Below, in pieces: positions 44,803 to 57,889 of a DNA stretch of 58,209 nucleotides. Source of the stretch: Ceraceosorus guamensis. Lineage: Eukaryota; Basidiomycota; Exobasidiomycetes; Ceraceosorales; Ceraceosoraceae. The notes below the pieces were generated by a model, which ran no database searches, was not told the DNA's origin, and worked only from the letters and a program-made list of their open reading frames with translations. The stretch lies in assembly GCF_003144195.1 (NCBI RefSeq), contig NW_020290085.1, forward strand, positions 4,178 to 62,386. The letters are read 5' to 3'. A program made the translations under genes and the position numbers. Positions within the stretch are counted from its first letter, which is position 1. Each line of letters opens with the position of its first letter.

Positions 44803-47197
44803 TCGCGGAGACTGGCCCCAGATGATTTTTCGATCTTGTCCCGACCCACTCGTGACTTTTACGACTCTTCTGTACGTACCTGACCCCCCTGTATTCAATT
44901 ACGAATCACGTTCGAGCGCGCGCGCAACTGCGCCAAGAGTCGCAGCGCAGCAGGCACGCACGCGATATCCGAGCTGTTTTGAGTGAGACGTTGCGCGATG
45001 CGGGCTTCAAGCCACTTTTTGATGCGTGCGTGCGTGCGCGCGTGCGCGTGCACCAGCATCAGCAGCAGTCACGAGTAAGCGCGCGCGCGCGCGCGCGTGT
45101 GCTGGGGTAAGGCCAGCCAGGGCACACCGTAAGCCATGCATGCAGAGTGCTTGCACGCACGCACGCACGCACGCACGCGCGTGCCGAGCTTGATGTATTC
45201 GCTCTCCGCCCCATGCACTACGTGGCACAGAGTGCGGCTGGTGAAATCGCGCGTATAGATAGCAGTTGTTGTGATGATGATGATGATGATGCTCCCGGCG
45301 AATGCGTGTGCGTTGTGATGCCCCCCCCCCCACTCGAAAGCCAGCGCCATCATTGCAGTTTCGATCGCGGGTCGGAGTCTTGCGCGCGCGCGCGAGCGGG
45401 CACGCAGCACATGCGCGGTGTGCGCGCGGTCCAGCATGCAGTCAAAGTTGAAATCGCGCGCGTGCGTGCTCGCGCGGGAGGCGTGAGAGCAGTGGGAACA
45501 CTTTACGCGTCTCGAGGCAGTAGCGCATGCACCGCGTGCAGCGCCGGTAGTGCATGATGGTGCGTACGCGCGCGATGCCAACGGATCGAGCATGCTGCAT
45601 CCGCGCAGCAGCAGCAAGAGAGAGGGGAATAACCCCTCATCCTTCGCGCGCTCTTTCCCCGACGTGCAGCAGCAGCAGGCGGTACGCACGCATCAGCTAT
45701 AGCTGCGCTGCTGCTCCAGTACAGTCAGCGCGTGCTGCGAACATCACCCTCTGCTTGCGTGCTTAGGCACACTCGCACACGCGCGCGATGCAGCGGCGGG
45801 CCTCCGTCGCGCGCGCGCGGCTGCTTGCGTGGGTTTGAGAGGCGCGCGGCGGAGGGGCGCAGTGTGGTCCCGTGCGCCGTGCGCGCATGCAGCGGAGAGG
45901 GTCCTTGCTGATATATGCTGTAGCTAGTGCGCGCTGCGGTGCGCCTTTTGATGGATGCTGCTTGCTGCGAGCGCGCCTGCCCGCCTGCGCCTGTGCCTTG
46001 CTCAACACTCACGCTGCTGCGACTCGTGATTGCCTCCCTCCCCCCCCCTCGAGCATATCCCGATCGAAGCTATAGCTGCTCCCGCCCGCCCAACTTCGCC
46101 TCTTTGCCGGCCTCAACCATCCCCCCCCCCTCACATCACCGCCTTTTTTTGGACCATCGCAAACCACGTCTCCGCGACGCGATCGAAGGAGACCGCAGCG
46201 TGCGCATCCACAGCAGCTAGCAGCCAAGGCGTAAATCGCGATTTCATTCTATACCGCACTCGACTCGACGCACCAAGATCTGATTGGGGTGCTTCGCTTC
46301 GGTGCTTTGGCGCAGCCATATATACATATATAGCCCACTCGGCACGGACGCGCGCGTCTGTAGACTCGTCGCGACGAGTCGTGAGTCACGACTCACGACT
46401 CACGACGGCGGGCGGGCGGGCAGGCGGCGGCGGCGGCGGGCGGCGGTGGCTGCGTGGCGACGACGACGACGAAGGGTTCGAATCGAAAGTCAATACGCAC
46501 GCACCACGCACCACACGCACCACACGCACCACGCGCCCACCACCACGTCTCATTTCGCCGCTCGCTCGTATCGACCGCATAGGATCAGTGTGCAGAAGAA
46601 GCACACTCACACTCACACTCACACTCACACTCGCACTCACACTCGCACTCACACTCACACTCGCACTCGCACTCACACTCACACTCTGCTCGATCTCGTT
46701 GGCTTGACTCGGAAGCGTCCGCAGCGCAGACCGTCATCAGCAGTCACGCGCGAGTATATGCTATACGCTGGCGTCGAGCACGTCGACGGCGCAGACGAGA
46801 CAATCGCCAGCAGCAGCAGCAGCAGGAGCAGCAGCAGCAGCAGGAGCAGCAATCAGCGATTCGAAACACCGCGCGGCTGCTAGATATATATATATAGCTG
46901 CCGCTGCTCCCGTCGCCGCCGCCTGCCCGCCTGCCCGCCTGCCCGCCACGCCGCCGCATCAGCCACTACAGAGTCAGTGCGCCGCCATCTGAGACCAATA
47001 GAGTGACGAGTCACTGCAGCTAGTGGCCGCCCCGCCGTACCCCCGTCATCTCACATAGCTGTTCGCGCGCCGGCCTCGCGCGAGGCAAGTCCGAACATCC
47101 TCACATCCGAGCCGAGCTCACATCCGAGCTCACACTCGCGCACCCTCACACCCTCACACTCGCGCATCCTCGCGCACCCTCGCGCATCCTCGCGACC
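44803..47197. other. 2.4-kb region upstream of HSF gene, no gene recognised
   Basis: It contains (CACG)n at about 45150-45180, a (GAT)n run near 45272-45290, several TATA-like stretches (about 45908, 46318, 46885) and an (ACACTC)n field at 46603-46685. ORFs of 80-225 aa follow simple repeats and lack domains. The long distance to the HSF start codon suggests a large regulated promoter or a long 5' UTR. Confidence 0.5.
46603..46685. repeat. (ACACTC)n / (ACTCGC)n repeat
   Basis: About 13 hexamer units, mixing CACACT and CGCACT, about 510 bp upstream of the HSF start codon. Confidence 0.85.
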
Positions 47198-49314
47198 ATG
47201 TCGGGGACTATGCTGCACGCTTCACCCTCCTCTTCCACCCTAGACCTCTCGCAGTTCGGCACGAGCATGGGTGGTAATGCAGGCGAGGCGTCGACGACGA
47301 CGACGACGACGTACTTTGGCGGCATGAGCAGCCACGATTCCTTGGCCGCCTCTTCGAACCCCGGCGCTAGACACGGCAGCATGAGCCATCAGATCCATCC
47401 CATGCCATCTGCAGCTTTCGATTACGTATCGCCCAATGCAGTTGCTGGCCCAAGCGGCAGCAACATGCACACGTCAGGCTGCGGCGGCGGCGGCGGCGGC
47501 TTGAACGTAACGCACGCTCTGCCTGCGCGGCACCATTCCATGCCCATCGGCAGCATTCGCGCTGGAACAGCACCCAATTCGCCGGCCACGTTTGGTCCAA
47601 GCGCGGCATCGAGCGCGGCATCGAGCGCAGCAGCAACGTCGGGGGTCAGCGGCAATGGCACCTATCTGTCTGCCAATTCGCCCCATCGAATGGGCGTCGG
47701 CAGTCCGGCCAACTCTTCAGAGACGGGCAGCAGCGGCATGAGCGGCAGTCCGCAGCAGATCAAGCAGGAAATCATGTCCATGGGGCCTCCTGCTCCTCCC
47801 CGCGGCGGCGGCATGCCGACATTCGTCGCGCGCAGCGATAGCATGGCGTCGCTCGCAGGAGAGACTTCCTTTGACTTGCCATCGCCCTCCTCTACACCTG
47901 GCAGAGCAGCAAGCAACGCAGCGACAGCTGGCGGCATGCTGCACCCTGCCGACTCGCACTTGGCGGCTCTGGCAGCAGGCGCGGGCGTGGGCGGGGATGC
48001 AGCCGACGGCTTCATGAGCAGCGCAGACATGGCCCACTTTATGTCGACGGGGGATGGTGACAACAACAGCAACAGCAACAACAATGCTGCTGCCGCCGTC
48101 GACGCCGATCCAAACAGACCCAGCACCAAGTTTGTGCACAAATTGTACCGCATGGTGTGCGATCCCGACTATCAGCACCTCATTTGTTGGAACACAAACG
48201 GGACGAGCGTGGTGGTGACGCACTTTGACGAGTTTGCCAAAGAGGTGCTTGGCAAGCATTTCAAGCATTCCAACTTTTCCAGCTTCATTCGGCAGCTCAA
48301 CATGTGAGTGTGGCGCGCGCGCGGCGTGCATCGCCCCCTCTCACGCGCCCCCCTCTCACGTTTTCTCTCTCTCGCGCCCCCACACGCTTTCCCAGGTACG
48401 GCTTTTACAAGGTCAACAAGACCCCCCGTGGACACCGAAACGCAGTGGATACGCAGGTCTGGGAATTCTCGCACCCCAAATTCCTTCGAAATCGACCCGA
48501 CTTGCTGGATGATATTCGACGAAAAGCGCTAGACTCGGAGCACGCTCGCGTCGAGGCGAGAGATTTGCAGTACAGCGTTTCGGTCGGGCAAATGCACCTC
48601 CGAGCTCAGGTGGACGAGATGCACTTTCGATTGGACGAGTGCTTGGAGACCAACATGAGCCTTCGAGGGGCGCTCGTTAGCATGAGGGAGGTGCTGGGTG
48701 GCGTGCTAGATTGGATCAAGGTGCAAAATGGCGGCCAATTGCCGTACGAGCTGAGAATGATTCGAGCGGACATTCCCATCCCCAGTCCCATGGCACCCAC
48801 CTGGCAGGAATCGCCGTGGATGAGCGGACCGCCTAGCGCCGCTGCCGCTGCTGCTGCCGCTGCTGCTCATCCGCATCACGATGGCCCGCCCATCTTTGTC
48901 ACCGAACCGCCTCATGGTGGCGTCATGGCAGGTCCGCCTCAACACTCGCCCAATCCCAACATGCATGCTGGGGAAAGCTACGACGCATTCTCGATGGGAG
49001 GTCTATCGCAAGTCAGCCCGTTGGGCAGCAGACGCGTGAGCGCAGAGCAGCCAGAGCTCATGTCGCAGCCAGAGCTCATGTCGCAGCAGCAGCATCCTCA
49101 AATGTCCTTTGATGTCAAGGGCGGCCGATCGATGCCCAATCGGCAAGGCTCGTTTGGCGACGGAGCACCGCGAGGCGGACCAAACTACCCCACTGCTAGG
49201 CCGATCGCGGGCAAATCGCCTGTTCCCAATGGTTTGGCCATCGATACGACGAGCGCCATGTCTAGCCATCACTCGCCAGCCATGCAGCAGCATCTCGCCG
49301 GCCAGCAGCAGCAT

Positions 49315-49349
<35 letters not shown>

Positions 49350-49920
49350 CAATCCAGGCTTGGGCGTCGGCATGATGAGCGTTCCACCCTCGCCCATCTC
49401 TCCGCAAGTGGCTCAGATGATGACGGCGATGAACACCCCTTTGCCGCCTTCGCCCGCTGTCGCGAGCGCTGGCAACCACGCTTGGTTGGATCCCTCTGCT
49501 GCAGCCATGTCCAGCGGGGTCAATGCGGGCTTTGTGCAGGGTCAGAGCAATCCGTTTGACATGCGGCACGCACACGCGCACGCGCACGTGCACGCGCACG
49601 CTCCCCAGAGCAATGCTGCCGCTGCCGCTGCCGGTATGATGCATTCGCCCACGTCGCCATTCTTGGCGGGCACGCCTTTTGGACAGGGAGCCATGTCGGA
49701 CCCGTTCTTGGGCGCGCAAGCTGGTCCGACCAACAACGACGACGATATGCTCAAGCCAAATGTCGCCAAGAGCAGCAGGACGACGTTGAAGAGGACGGCT
49801 AGCTCGAGCAGCTCGCGCAAGGCTGCTGCTGGTGGTGGTGGCGGTGGTGGTGGTGGTGCTAGCAACGACGATCTGGAGCCTCCTAGTCCTGGAGGGCAAA
49901 AGAGAAAGTCGCCAGTGTAG
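47198..49920 (+). CDS. HSF-type transcription factor (876 aa)
   Basis: Spliced model: join(47198..48303,48396..49920). The single intron falls inside the HSF DNA-binding domain (about residues 306-410): KFVHKLYRMVCDPDYQHLIC, then FKHSNFSSFIRQLNM-YGFYK and VWEFSHPKFLRNRPDLL. A heptad-type coiled coil (about 412-475, QMHLRAQVDEMHFRLDECLE) fits the trimerisation HR-A/B region. No response-regulator receiver domain is present, so it is not Skn7; Hsf1 or an Sfl1-like paralogue remain possible. The flanks are disordered (Gly/Ser/Met N-terminal, Gln-rich run and HAHAHAH near 790 at the C-terminus) and end in a basic KRKSPV that may be nuclear-localising. The role would be control of heat-shock or stress genes through nGAAn repeats. 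Confidence 0.9.
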
Positions 49921-51249
49921 TCACGCTCGTGATACAATGGTGTGCGCGCGCGCGGCGCCTGAACAATTGCTGCAACTAACCGACCGCGCGCGCGCGCGCG
50001 CGAGGTTCCCCGCAATTTCGACATCAAACCTCTCCCCTGCCCGTCACCCATCACGCATCACGCCCGCTTATGCGAGCGATTTCGTCTTCACGCGCTACCT
50101 TGCCCCAAAATGACCTTCTCCCCTCTCTCTCTCTCTTGCGCGCGCGCGCCTTGCTTCACTCGCGTCTCTTGCGTCTCGTAACATATACATGTCTTTAAAA
50201 GTGCCGCTGCCGTACTGCATGCAACCTACTCGTCTTGCTTTCTGCTTCTGTTCTGCGGGGCGGCTTCCTCTTCGGCTCAAACGTTGCGTGCGCTGCGCTG
50301 CGCTACATACACCCAACCCACCTTGATTGGCTGTGCCGTGCGAGATGCGAGAGATCACGACTCACGACTGAAGCGATCAAGCGAGCGTTGCGCGCATTGC
50401 TGGCTGGACCAGTCCCCGGCGCGAGTCGCTAGCTAGCTAGCTATATAGCGCAACGCGCGCACGCAGCAACTAACCAAGAGAACTCGAGAACTCGAGAAAC
50501 TCGAGAACTGGTAAACTCGCACTTGCACCCGCTGATAATTGCATGCTGCTGGGGCGAAACGACGCGACACGTGCGCCGCGCAATTCTTGCCCATTGTCCA
50601 AATGCGGCTCTCGCCTACACACCAGCACCCGCACTCGGCTCTTGCACCCGCACCCGCTTGCACATGACGCCTGATCGTTTTTATTTCCCCCAAATCGAGA
50701 ATCGAGAAATCGTCGCTCGCTGCACAGGGAGCTCGCCCGAGCCCATGCGCTCTCGGTGCTGCCCACCCACCCACCGCTTTCTGCATGGCCTCGACTCGTG
50801 ACGAGTGTTCGTTCGCTCCTTGTGCAGACATCTGCGAGCCTTTTGCGATCACGGGGGTTTCAGCAGAGTGGGAAGAACTGGTTGGGGGACTTTTTCTTTT
50901 GCATGGGGTCGGATCGATTCAACCCCCGATCGAGTCATCCGTCGCACGGCGCGGCGCGGCGCGGCGCGGCGCGAATCGAATCGCTGCTGCAAGAATCATC
51001 AGAATATTTTTTGACAATCCGAGATTCTTCTCAAAACTCGATTCGCGTGGCGGCGCGCGCGCGCGCGCGCGATTGCTGCAGCAGCAGAAATCACGTGAAT
51101 CTGCCATTCGCGCGCGCGTGCGCAAGTCCATGGACCCGACTTGGCGGGCGGAGCGGTTGTGAAGATGCGTCGCGCGCGCGCGCACACCTCCAACCCCCTC
51201 CACCCCATCTCCCACACTCGCGACTCGCCACCCCACCCCACACCCCACC
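49921..51249. other. 1.3-kb intergenic region between HSF and GCN20
   Basis: No gene seen. It holds (CGCG)n around 49990-50005 and 51050-51070, a TAGC run at about 50429-50441, and CTCGAGAA direct repeats at 50480-50510. The (GGCGC)n run at about 50948-50975 and a CT-rich stretch precede GCN20. Confidence 0.55.
50480..50510. repeat. Repeated CTCGAGAA units
   Basis: Three XhoI-type palindromes (CTCGAG) spaced 8-9 bp apart by GAA-containing linkers. Direct GAA repeats with this spacing are not the inverted nGAAn/nTTCn of a classical heat-shock element. Confidence 0.7.
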
Positions 51250-54200
51250 ATGGCCGCCGAATTGCTGCGCTCCAAATTGCCTCTGCTGGATGATCCCATC
51301 GTGGATTATCTAGCTGGATACGTCGAAGAGCCAGACGACGGGCGGGATGAGGTGTTGCAATTGATCCGATCCATCTTGGAGAGCGCCACATTGACGGATA
51401 GCGAAGCTGCATCGGGTGCGGTGGTGGATGCGGTGCTGTTCGAACTGGCCGGCATGCTTCCCGACGCCGCCTCTGCAGACAGCGCATCGCTGCTCAGGCT
51501 GGACAGGGTGGTGGATATGAACAAGACGGAGCTCAGCAAGACGGTGGGCTTCGATCAGGGCAACGTGGACATTGCATCTGGCACCACGCTCAAGGCCCGC
51601 TCCAACGTCGACGTCAAGGCGTTGGAGAAGCAAGAGAAAAAGACGAGGGCGAAATTGGCAAAGAGGGCGCAGAGGGACTTGTACGAGACGAGCAAATTGG
51701 TGGAGAATGCAAAGAGGCAGGAGAGCTACGAGGAAATGTTTCTCAAGGTCAATCCCATCGAGAATGCGGCAAACAAGAGCAAGAACAAGGATGTTCACCT
51801 GCCAAACATCGACCTCTCCTTTGGTTCCAATCGTCTCTTGTCTGGCGCTTCATTGACGCTGGCTCAAGGCAGGAGGTACGGCTTGATCGGCAGAAACGGT
51901 GAGTGCGTGCGGGCGCGAGCAAGAGGCGGTCCGTAAGGGAGCAAGAGGTGGTCCGTGAGGGAGTAAGAGGTGGTCCGTGATTTCCTTCAAGCTCTGGCCC
52001 ATTCCTCATCTCGCGCGCGACTCGCTCGCGACTCGCTCGCCCGTGATTCCTGCAGTCTCTGCTCCATCCCTCATCATGCGCACTCACATCTCGCGCACTA
52101 ACCCCCCACAGGCACGGGAAAATCGACATTGCTGCGCAACATGGCGCTGCGAGAGATTCCCATTCCCACCCACGTCTCCATCCTCTACGTGGAGCAAGAA
52201 GTCTCTGGCGAATCCGTCTCTGCTCTCAATGCCGTTCTCAAAGCCGACGTCTGGCGGGACAAGTTGATGAGCGAAGAGCAAAGTTTGAATGCGGAGCTCA
52301 GCAAATTGGAAAAGGATGCGGCTGCTGCTGTTCGAGCTGCAAAGGACGCTGCTGGAACGCGCGACGATCGCGACGATGATGACGACGCTGCCGCTGCCGC
52401 TGCCGCCACTGCTGTGGATATGCCTACGAGACAGAGGGAAATTCAGAGGGAAGAATTGACGGCGAGGTTAGGAGAGGTGCAGGCTAAATTGGTCGACATG
52501 GAAGCCGATACTGGACCCAGCAGAGCTGCTTCGCTCTTGAGTGGTCTGGGCATCCTGGACAAGGATCAGAGCAAACCCACATCGTGTGAGCTGCAGCGCG
52601 AATCATGTCAAGCGGCGCGCTCTTTCACTCAACGCACTTTGCCTCTCTTTCGCTCGCTCCCCTCGCTCCCACAGCCTTCAGCGGTGGTTGGCGCATGCGT
52701 ATCGCCCTCGCAAGAGCCCTCTTTTGCAAGCCCGACTTGCTCATGCTCGACGAGCCTTCGAACAGTAAGTGGAGATGCTGTCCTTTGAGGCGCAGAAATC
52801 GGAGCTCATCGCCTGCGGCTGCTAACGCCACCTACCTCCCGCCAGTGCTGGACCTCAACGCCATTGCTTGGCTGGAAGATTACCTCGTCAACGAGTGGCA
52901 AGGCACACTGCTCGTCGTCTCCCACGACAGGTCCTTTCTCGACACGGTCGCTACGGACATTGTGCATCTGCACTCCGAGAGGCTGGACTACGTGAGTGCG
53001 AAGCCGATGAGCAAGCTTCAGCATTCGTTGCGCGACAGGCGCCGTTGCAGTCACCTCGCTTCAGTCGTTGGAGCGCTGGCTGGGGCACTTTTACGCTTTG
53101 CTCATTCGCTCGCTCGCTCGCCCGCTAACATGCAACCCGCCCACGTTCACAGTACAAGGGCAACTTTACCCAATTCTACGAGACTCGAAGCGAGAGGAGA
53201 AAGAATCAGCTTCGCGAGTACGAAGCTTCGGTGGCGAAGCGGGCGCACTTGCAGGCCTTCATCGATAGGTGGAGATACAATGCGAACCGAGCAGCTCAAG
53301 CTCAGAGCAAAATCAAGGAGCTGGAAAGGATGCCAGAGGTGGAAGCTCCAGAGCAAGATGAGGTTGTCAAGTTTAGACTGCCCGAGACGGACAAATTGCC
53401 ACCTCCGCTCCTGCAATTGGACAATGTGACGTTTGGCTACACGCCAGACAAGATTCTTCTCAGAGACGTCAATTTTGATGTGGGCATGGAGAGCAGGATC
53501 GCCATTGTGGGCTCCAACGGTGCTGGCAAATCCACCCTCATGAAATTGCTCATGGGCAACATCAACCCCATCAGCGGCGACCAAAAGCGCAACAATAGGC
53601 TTCGAATCGGATACTTTTCTCAGCATCATATTGATCAGGTGAGTCTGCGAGGTGCGAGGTGCGAGGTGCGGCGTGCGGCGTGCGGCGTGCGGCGTGCGAG
53701 GTGCGGCGTGCGAGGCGCATGGTGACCGATTCGTGTCCCCCCCTCTCTGCTACTCCTCTCGCAGCTGGATCTCACAGTCAGGTGAGCTGGGGCCTCTTCC
53801 CGTCTCTTCCCACGCAACAACTCACACTCTGCCCCTGCTCGCAGCCCCGTCGCCTTTCTAGCAGCCAAATTTCCGGGCAAGTCTGTGGAAGAGTACAGAT
53901 CTCACCTGTGAGTCGTCTGATGCCGCACGAGCGCAGTGACCGAGCCGTCGTCGCGCCGCTCAACACAACACGCCCACCGCTTTGCTCTTGCGCGCGCGCC
54001 CCACGCCACGCCAGCGGCGCATTCGGCATCAAAGGTCCTACCGGCCTTCAGATCATCGCGACGCTCAGTGGAGGTCAAAAGTCCAGAGTGGCCTTTGCGC
54101 AATTGTCGCTGATGAGACCCCACGTGCTGTTGCTGGACGAGCCGACGAATCACTTGGACATTGAAGGCTTGGACGCTCTGATGGACGCCATCAAGGCTTG

Positions 54201-54375
54201 GAACGGGGGCGTCATCGCCATCAGCCACGACCAGCGTTTCATCCAAAATTGCATGGATCAGCTTTGGGTCGCTGATGCCGAAAAGAAGACGGTCACGCAA
54301 TTCAGGGGCGATGTGGAGAGCTACAAGAGCATCATCATCGAGATGAACAAAAAGTTGCAGACTTCGCACAGTTGA
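51250..54375 (+). CDS. GCN20: ABC-F ATPase Gcn20/ABCF3 (761 aa)
   Basis: Eight exons: join(51250..51898,52112..52585,52675..52764,52846..52991,53153..53638,53765..53781,53845..53907,54015..54375). Two ABC cassettes without membrane segments: Walker [12 protein letters not shown], signature [16 protein letters not shown] and Walker [15 protein letters not shown] in the first; [30 protein letters not shown] and [18 protein letters not shown] in the second. The N-terminal 200 residues match the Gcn1-binding region position in yeast Gcn20, which supports Gcn2 activation and eIF2 phosphorylation on starvation. Exon 6 is only 17 nt (LDLTV plus two bases). The first cassette has an Asp/Ala-rich insertion around residue 292-310. 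Convergent with the thymidylate synthase gene, with 44 bp between stops. Confidence 0.93.
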
Positions 54376-54419
54376 CGCGCAATGCATGCAATTAGCCTTG
54401 CATCGTCACGCGCCCCGCT

Positions 54420-55631
<1,212 letters not shown>

Positions 55632-55657
55632 CTGGAGCAAGTCGACACACGGCGCGG

Positions 55658-56689
55658 TCAGCGGCGAACAACTCTTGCCTTGCGCTTCACCGCCAACTCA
55701 CTAGGTCGGGAGTCGGGTCGCGGGCCAGTCTTGCTCGAGAAGATGCCTGCTATTGTAGGCTCCTGGAAGCTATGATGAGCGTACGACAGAATGGCTACGC
55801 CGCCCGCATCGACTTCGAACAGCCTTCCATTCGTCAAAGGTAGGCCAAGCCAGCGAGCAATGAAGCAGCTAGCGCACGTCAAGAATCGAGAAAGCGAGGC
55901 GGAGAGTGTACATCAGAAAGCGAGGCGTCAACTGTACGTCAGAAAGCGAAAAGGCGACTGATTGGACTTTCTCACGCACCGATTGTAGTGTCCGTGTGCG
56001 ACCAGAATCACATCGCCGCCCCGCTTCATCACATTTTCATCGTGCGTCGTCTCTGGATGCCCTTCGATGACTGCCTTTTGAAGCACCCGGATCTTTGCAA
56101 TGACACCATCCACCCTGTCGGACATGTGCTGCGCGCTCTCCCCGGGCAAGTCTGGATTGGAGGGGTGATTGGGCGTGCCATCATTCCAAATGTCCCAACC
56201 TGCATGCTTTTCCCTAATCTCGTTCGTCTTCAAGCCTTCGTACGCCCCGTAATCCCACTCTCTGCACTCTTGCAGCGTCTCTACAGGCACTACGGCATCC
56301 CGCTCCTCCTTGCTCAAGTGCGACATCATCAGCTCCAGCGTTCGTTGAGATCTCTTCCTGGGACTGCAAAAGATGTGCGAGACGTGACGAGGGTCGACCA
56401 GCTTGCTGCCGTCCGTTCCCACAAATGTCGGCGCCAAAGCGAGCATGACGCTCTCGCCATGAGCAGTCAGTGGAATGTCGCTGCGACCAGTGTGCTGGCC
56501 CGACAGCGACCATTCCGTCTCGCCATGGCGGGCGAGAATCACTCTAGGCATGCGAATGGGTGGAGGCACCATCCTGAAGCTGGGCGTGGAAAAAGAGGGT
56601 GGCGAGGCGGGTGTAGTGATGGCTCTGGGCCTGGAATCGATCGAATGCCCGTGCTGCATCGCTACACACGAGCGAACAGGGGCAACCAT
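55658..56689 (-). CDS. SHB17: SHB17-type histidine phosphatase, probably fused to thymidylate synthase
   Basis: Exon 1 is 55980..56689. Exon 2 starts at 55868 and ends either at a stop (55658-55660) or at the donor after 55702, whose GTGAGT intron leads into the thymidylate synthase frame (fusion total 591 aa). Catalytic motifs of the phosphoglycerate-mutase superfamily: [12 protein letters not shown] (RHG at residues 54-56), [15 protein letters not shown], and [12 protein letters not shown]. The C-terminal [20 protein letters not shown] matches the Shb17 signature (DAGG-x-GVLSYAHH), and the family order fits sedoheptulose-1,7-bisphosphatase of the riboneogenic pathway. The start at 56689 is the longest ATG; 56572 or 56551 would remove an N-terminal extension of unknown value. 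Confidence 0.82.
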
Positions 56690-57889
56690 CAGCAAACGCG
56701 CTGCTAGACTTGCACGTGCACTTCGCTCATCCGAGGCGCGTCACGCCGCGTCGCGTCGCGTCGCGTCTCGCGTAGAGTGATGCATCACCGCAAAGGCAGG
56801 CATGCAGCATGCCGCGGTGAGAAGTTGCGAGTTCGATATAGACCTAGCGTTCAGGCCTCTGCTGCCTGAGCTCGCCGTGCTGGGCAGCGCGCGTGCGAAA
56901 GCGCGTGCGAGATGCCATCGTCTTGGAGCGAGAGGATCTAGACGGTCACGAGAGAGGCCGGCAGCGCGGGAGGATCTATATAGACGATCACGAGAGAGGC
57001 CGGCAGCGCGAGAGGATCTATACAGCGATCACGAGAGAGGCCGGCAGCGCAGGATGATGGAGTTTACGCACGGGACGGCAGCGCAGTACGATGGAGCAAA
57101 GGTCAAGCTTTCAATCCCACGAAGCTCAAGCGACTACTGTACCGGTACAAAAGGATGGCCAGCCGAAACAAGAAGCAGCTGGCCGTGCCTGGCAAGGGTC
57201 GAGCTGCGCACGGGACGCAAGGCGCTGTTCGAAACTCTGTGAGCACAAAAAAAAAAGGCAAGCCATCCGGGATGCGCCCGCCACTCACACGCGAGACGTC
57301 ATGCACCAGTTGCGAATGCCCTAAGCTCAAGGGCTGAACTTCCAGTTGGTGGCTAGCACCACTGTACTAACCAGCCCGGGCACGAAAAACCGGCAGAGCG
57401 CGCGGTACATGTAACCCAAACCATCGCGCTGCGCGTTTGACCTCATCTATATCTTGCAGACCCCTTCTGAAGCTGATACCAAGCCGGTCAAGTGCCTTGC
57501 GCATCAGCACGCCGGCGTTGTTGACATACGCGGCGCCGAGCGCGGACCGCATTGGCGCCATCACAGTCGTGACTGCGGTGCGCCCAAGGTCAGCTGCTGC
57601 ATGTGCTGGCTGCTGGTTGTGCGCGGCGGGCGGGATCGCTGGGCACGGACCGCATTAGCGCCATGCAAGTCCGCCGCGCGCTAATGATGCAGCGCCGAGC
57701 CGCCGTGCGCGCGTTGGCGAGGGCCTTTCCTTCCTCACTACTACCATCATCCCCACCGCGTCCCCCGCGAGCGGAGGTGTGACATTCGGAGCAGCCGCCA
57801 GAGGGGGCGGTATTCAGGGCCGTAAGCCTGAGACACCCATGGCCCCACTTGCACGCCACACGGACAGGGAAAAGTCCGCATTACGCGGA
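56690..57889. other. Spacer between SHB17-like gene and rDNA
   Basis: 1.2 kb, probably rDNA intergenic spacer in its right part. It holds a 41-42-bp tandem repeat (56946-57050), an A10-11 run on the plus strand at about 57246-57256, and a segment at 57300-57400 with an A-box-like TAGTACAGTGG on the minus strand. A 65-aa minus-strand ORF (57367-57564) has no recognisable domain. No complete 5S or tRNA could be drawn. Confidence 0.5.
56946..57050. repeat. 41-42-bp tandem repeat, about 2.5 copies
   Basis: Units start with TCACGAGAGAGGCCGGCAGC at 56946, 56988 and 57029 and include AGGATCTATA. Such short repeats are typical of rDNA intergenic spacers. Confidence 0.85.

Noticed and set aside
46474-46487. 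tRNA B-box-like GGGTTCGAATCG
   Set aside because: No A-box or cloverleaf upstream and the last B-box bases do not fit.
55702-55913. Separate leader exons for thymidylate synthase starting at an ATG at 55913
   Set aside because: Phases could be made to match, but the same bases clearly encode the conserved C-terminus of the SHB17-like phosphatase, so a fusion explains them better.
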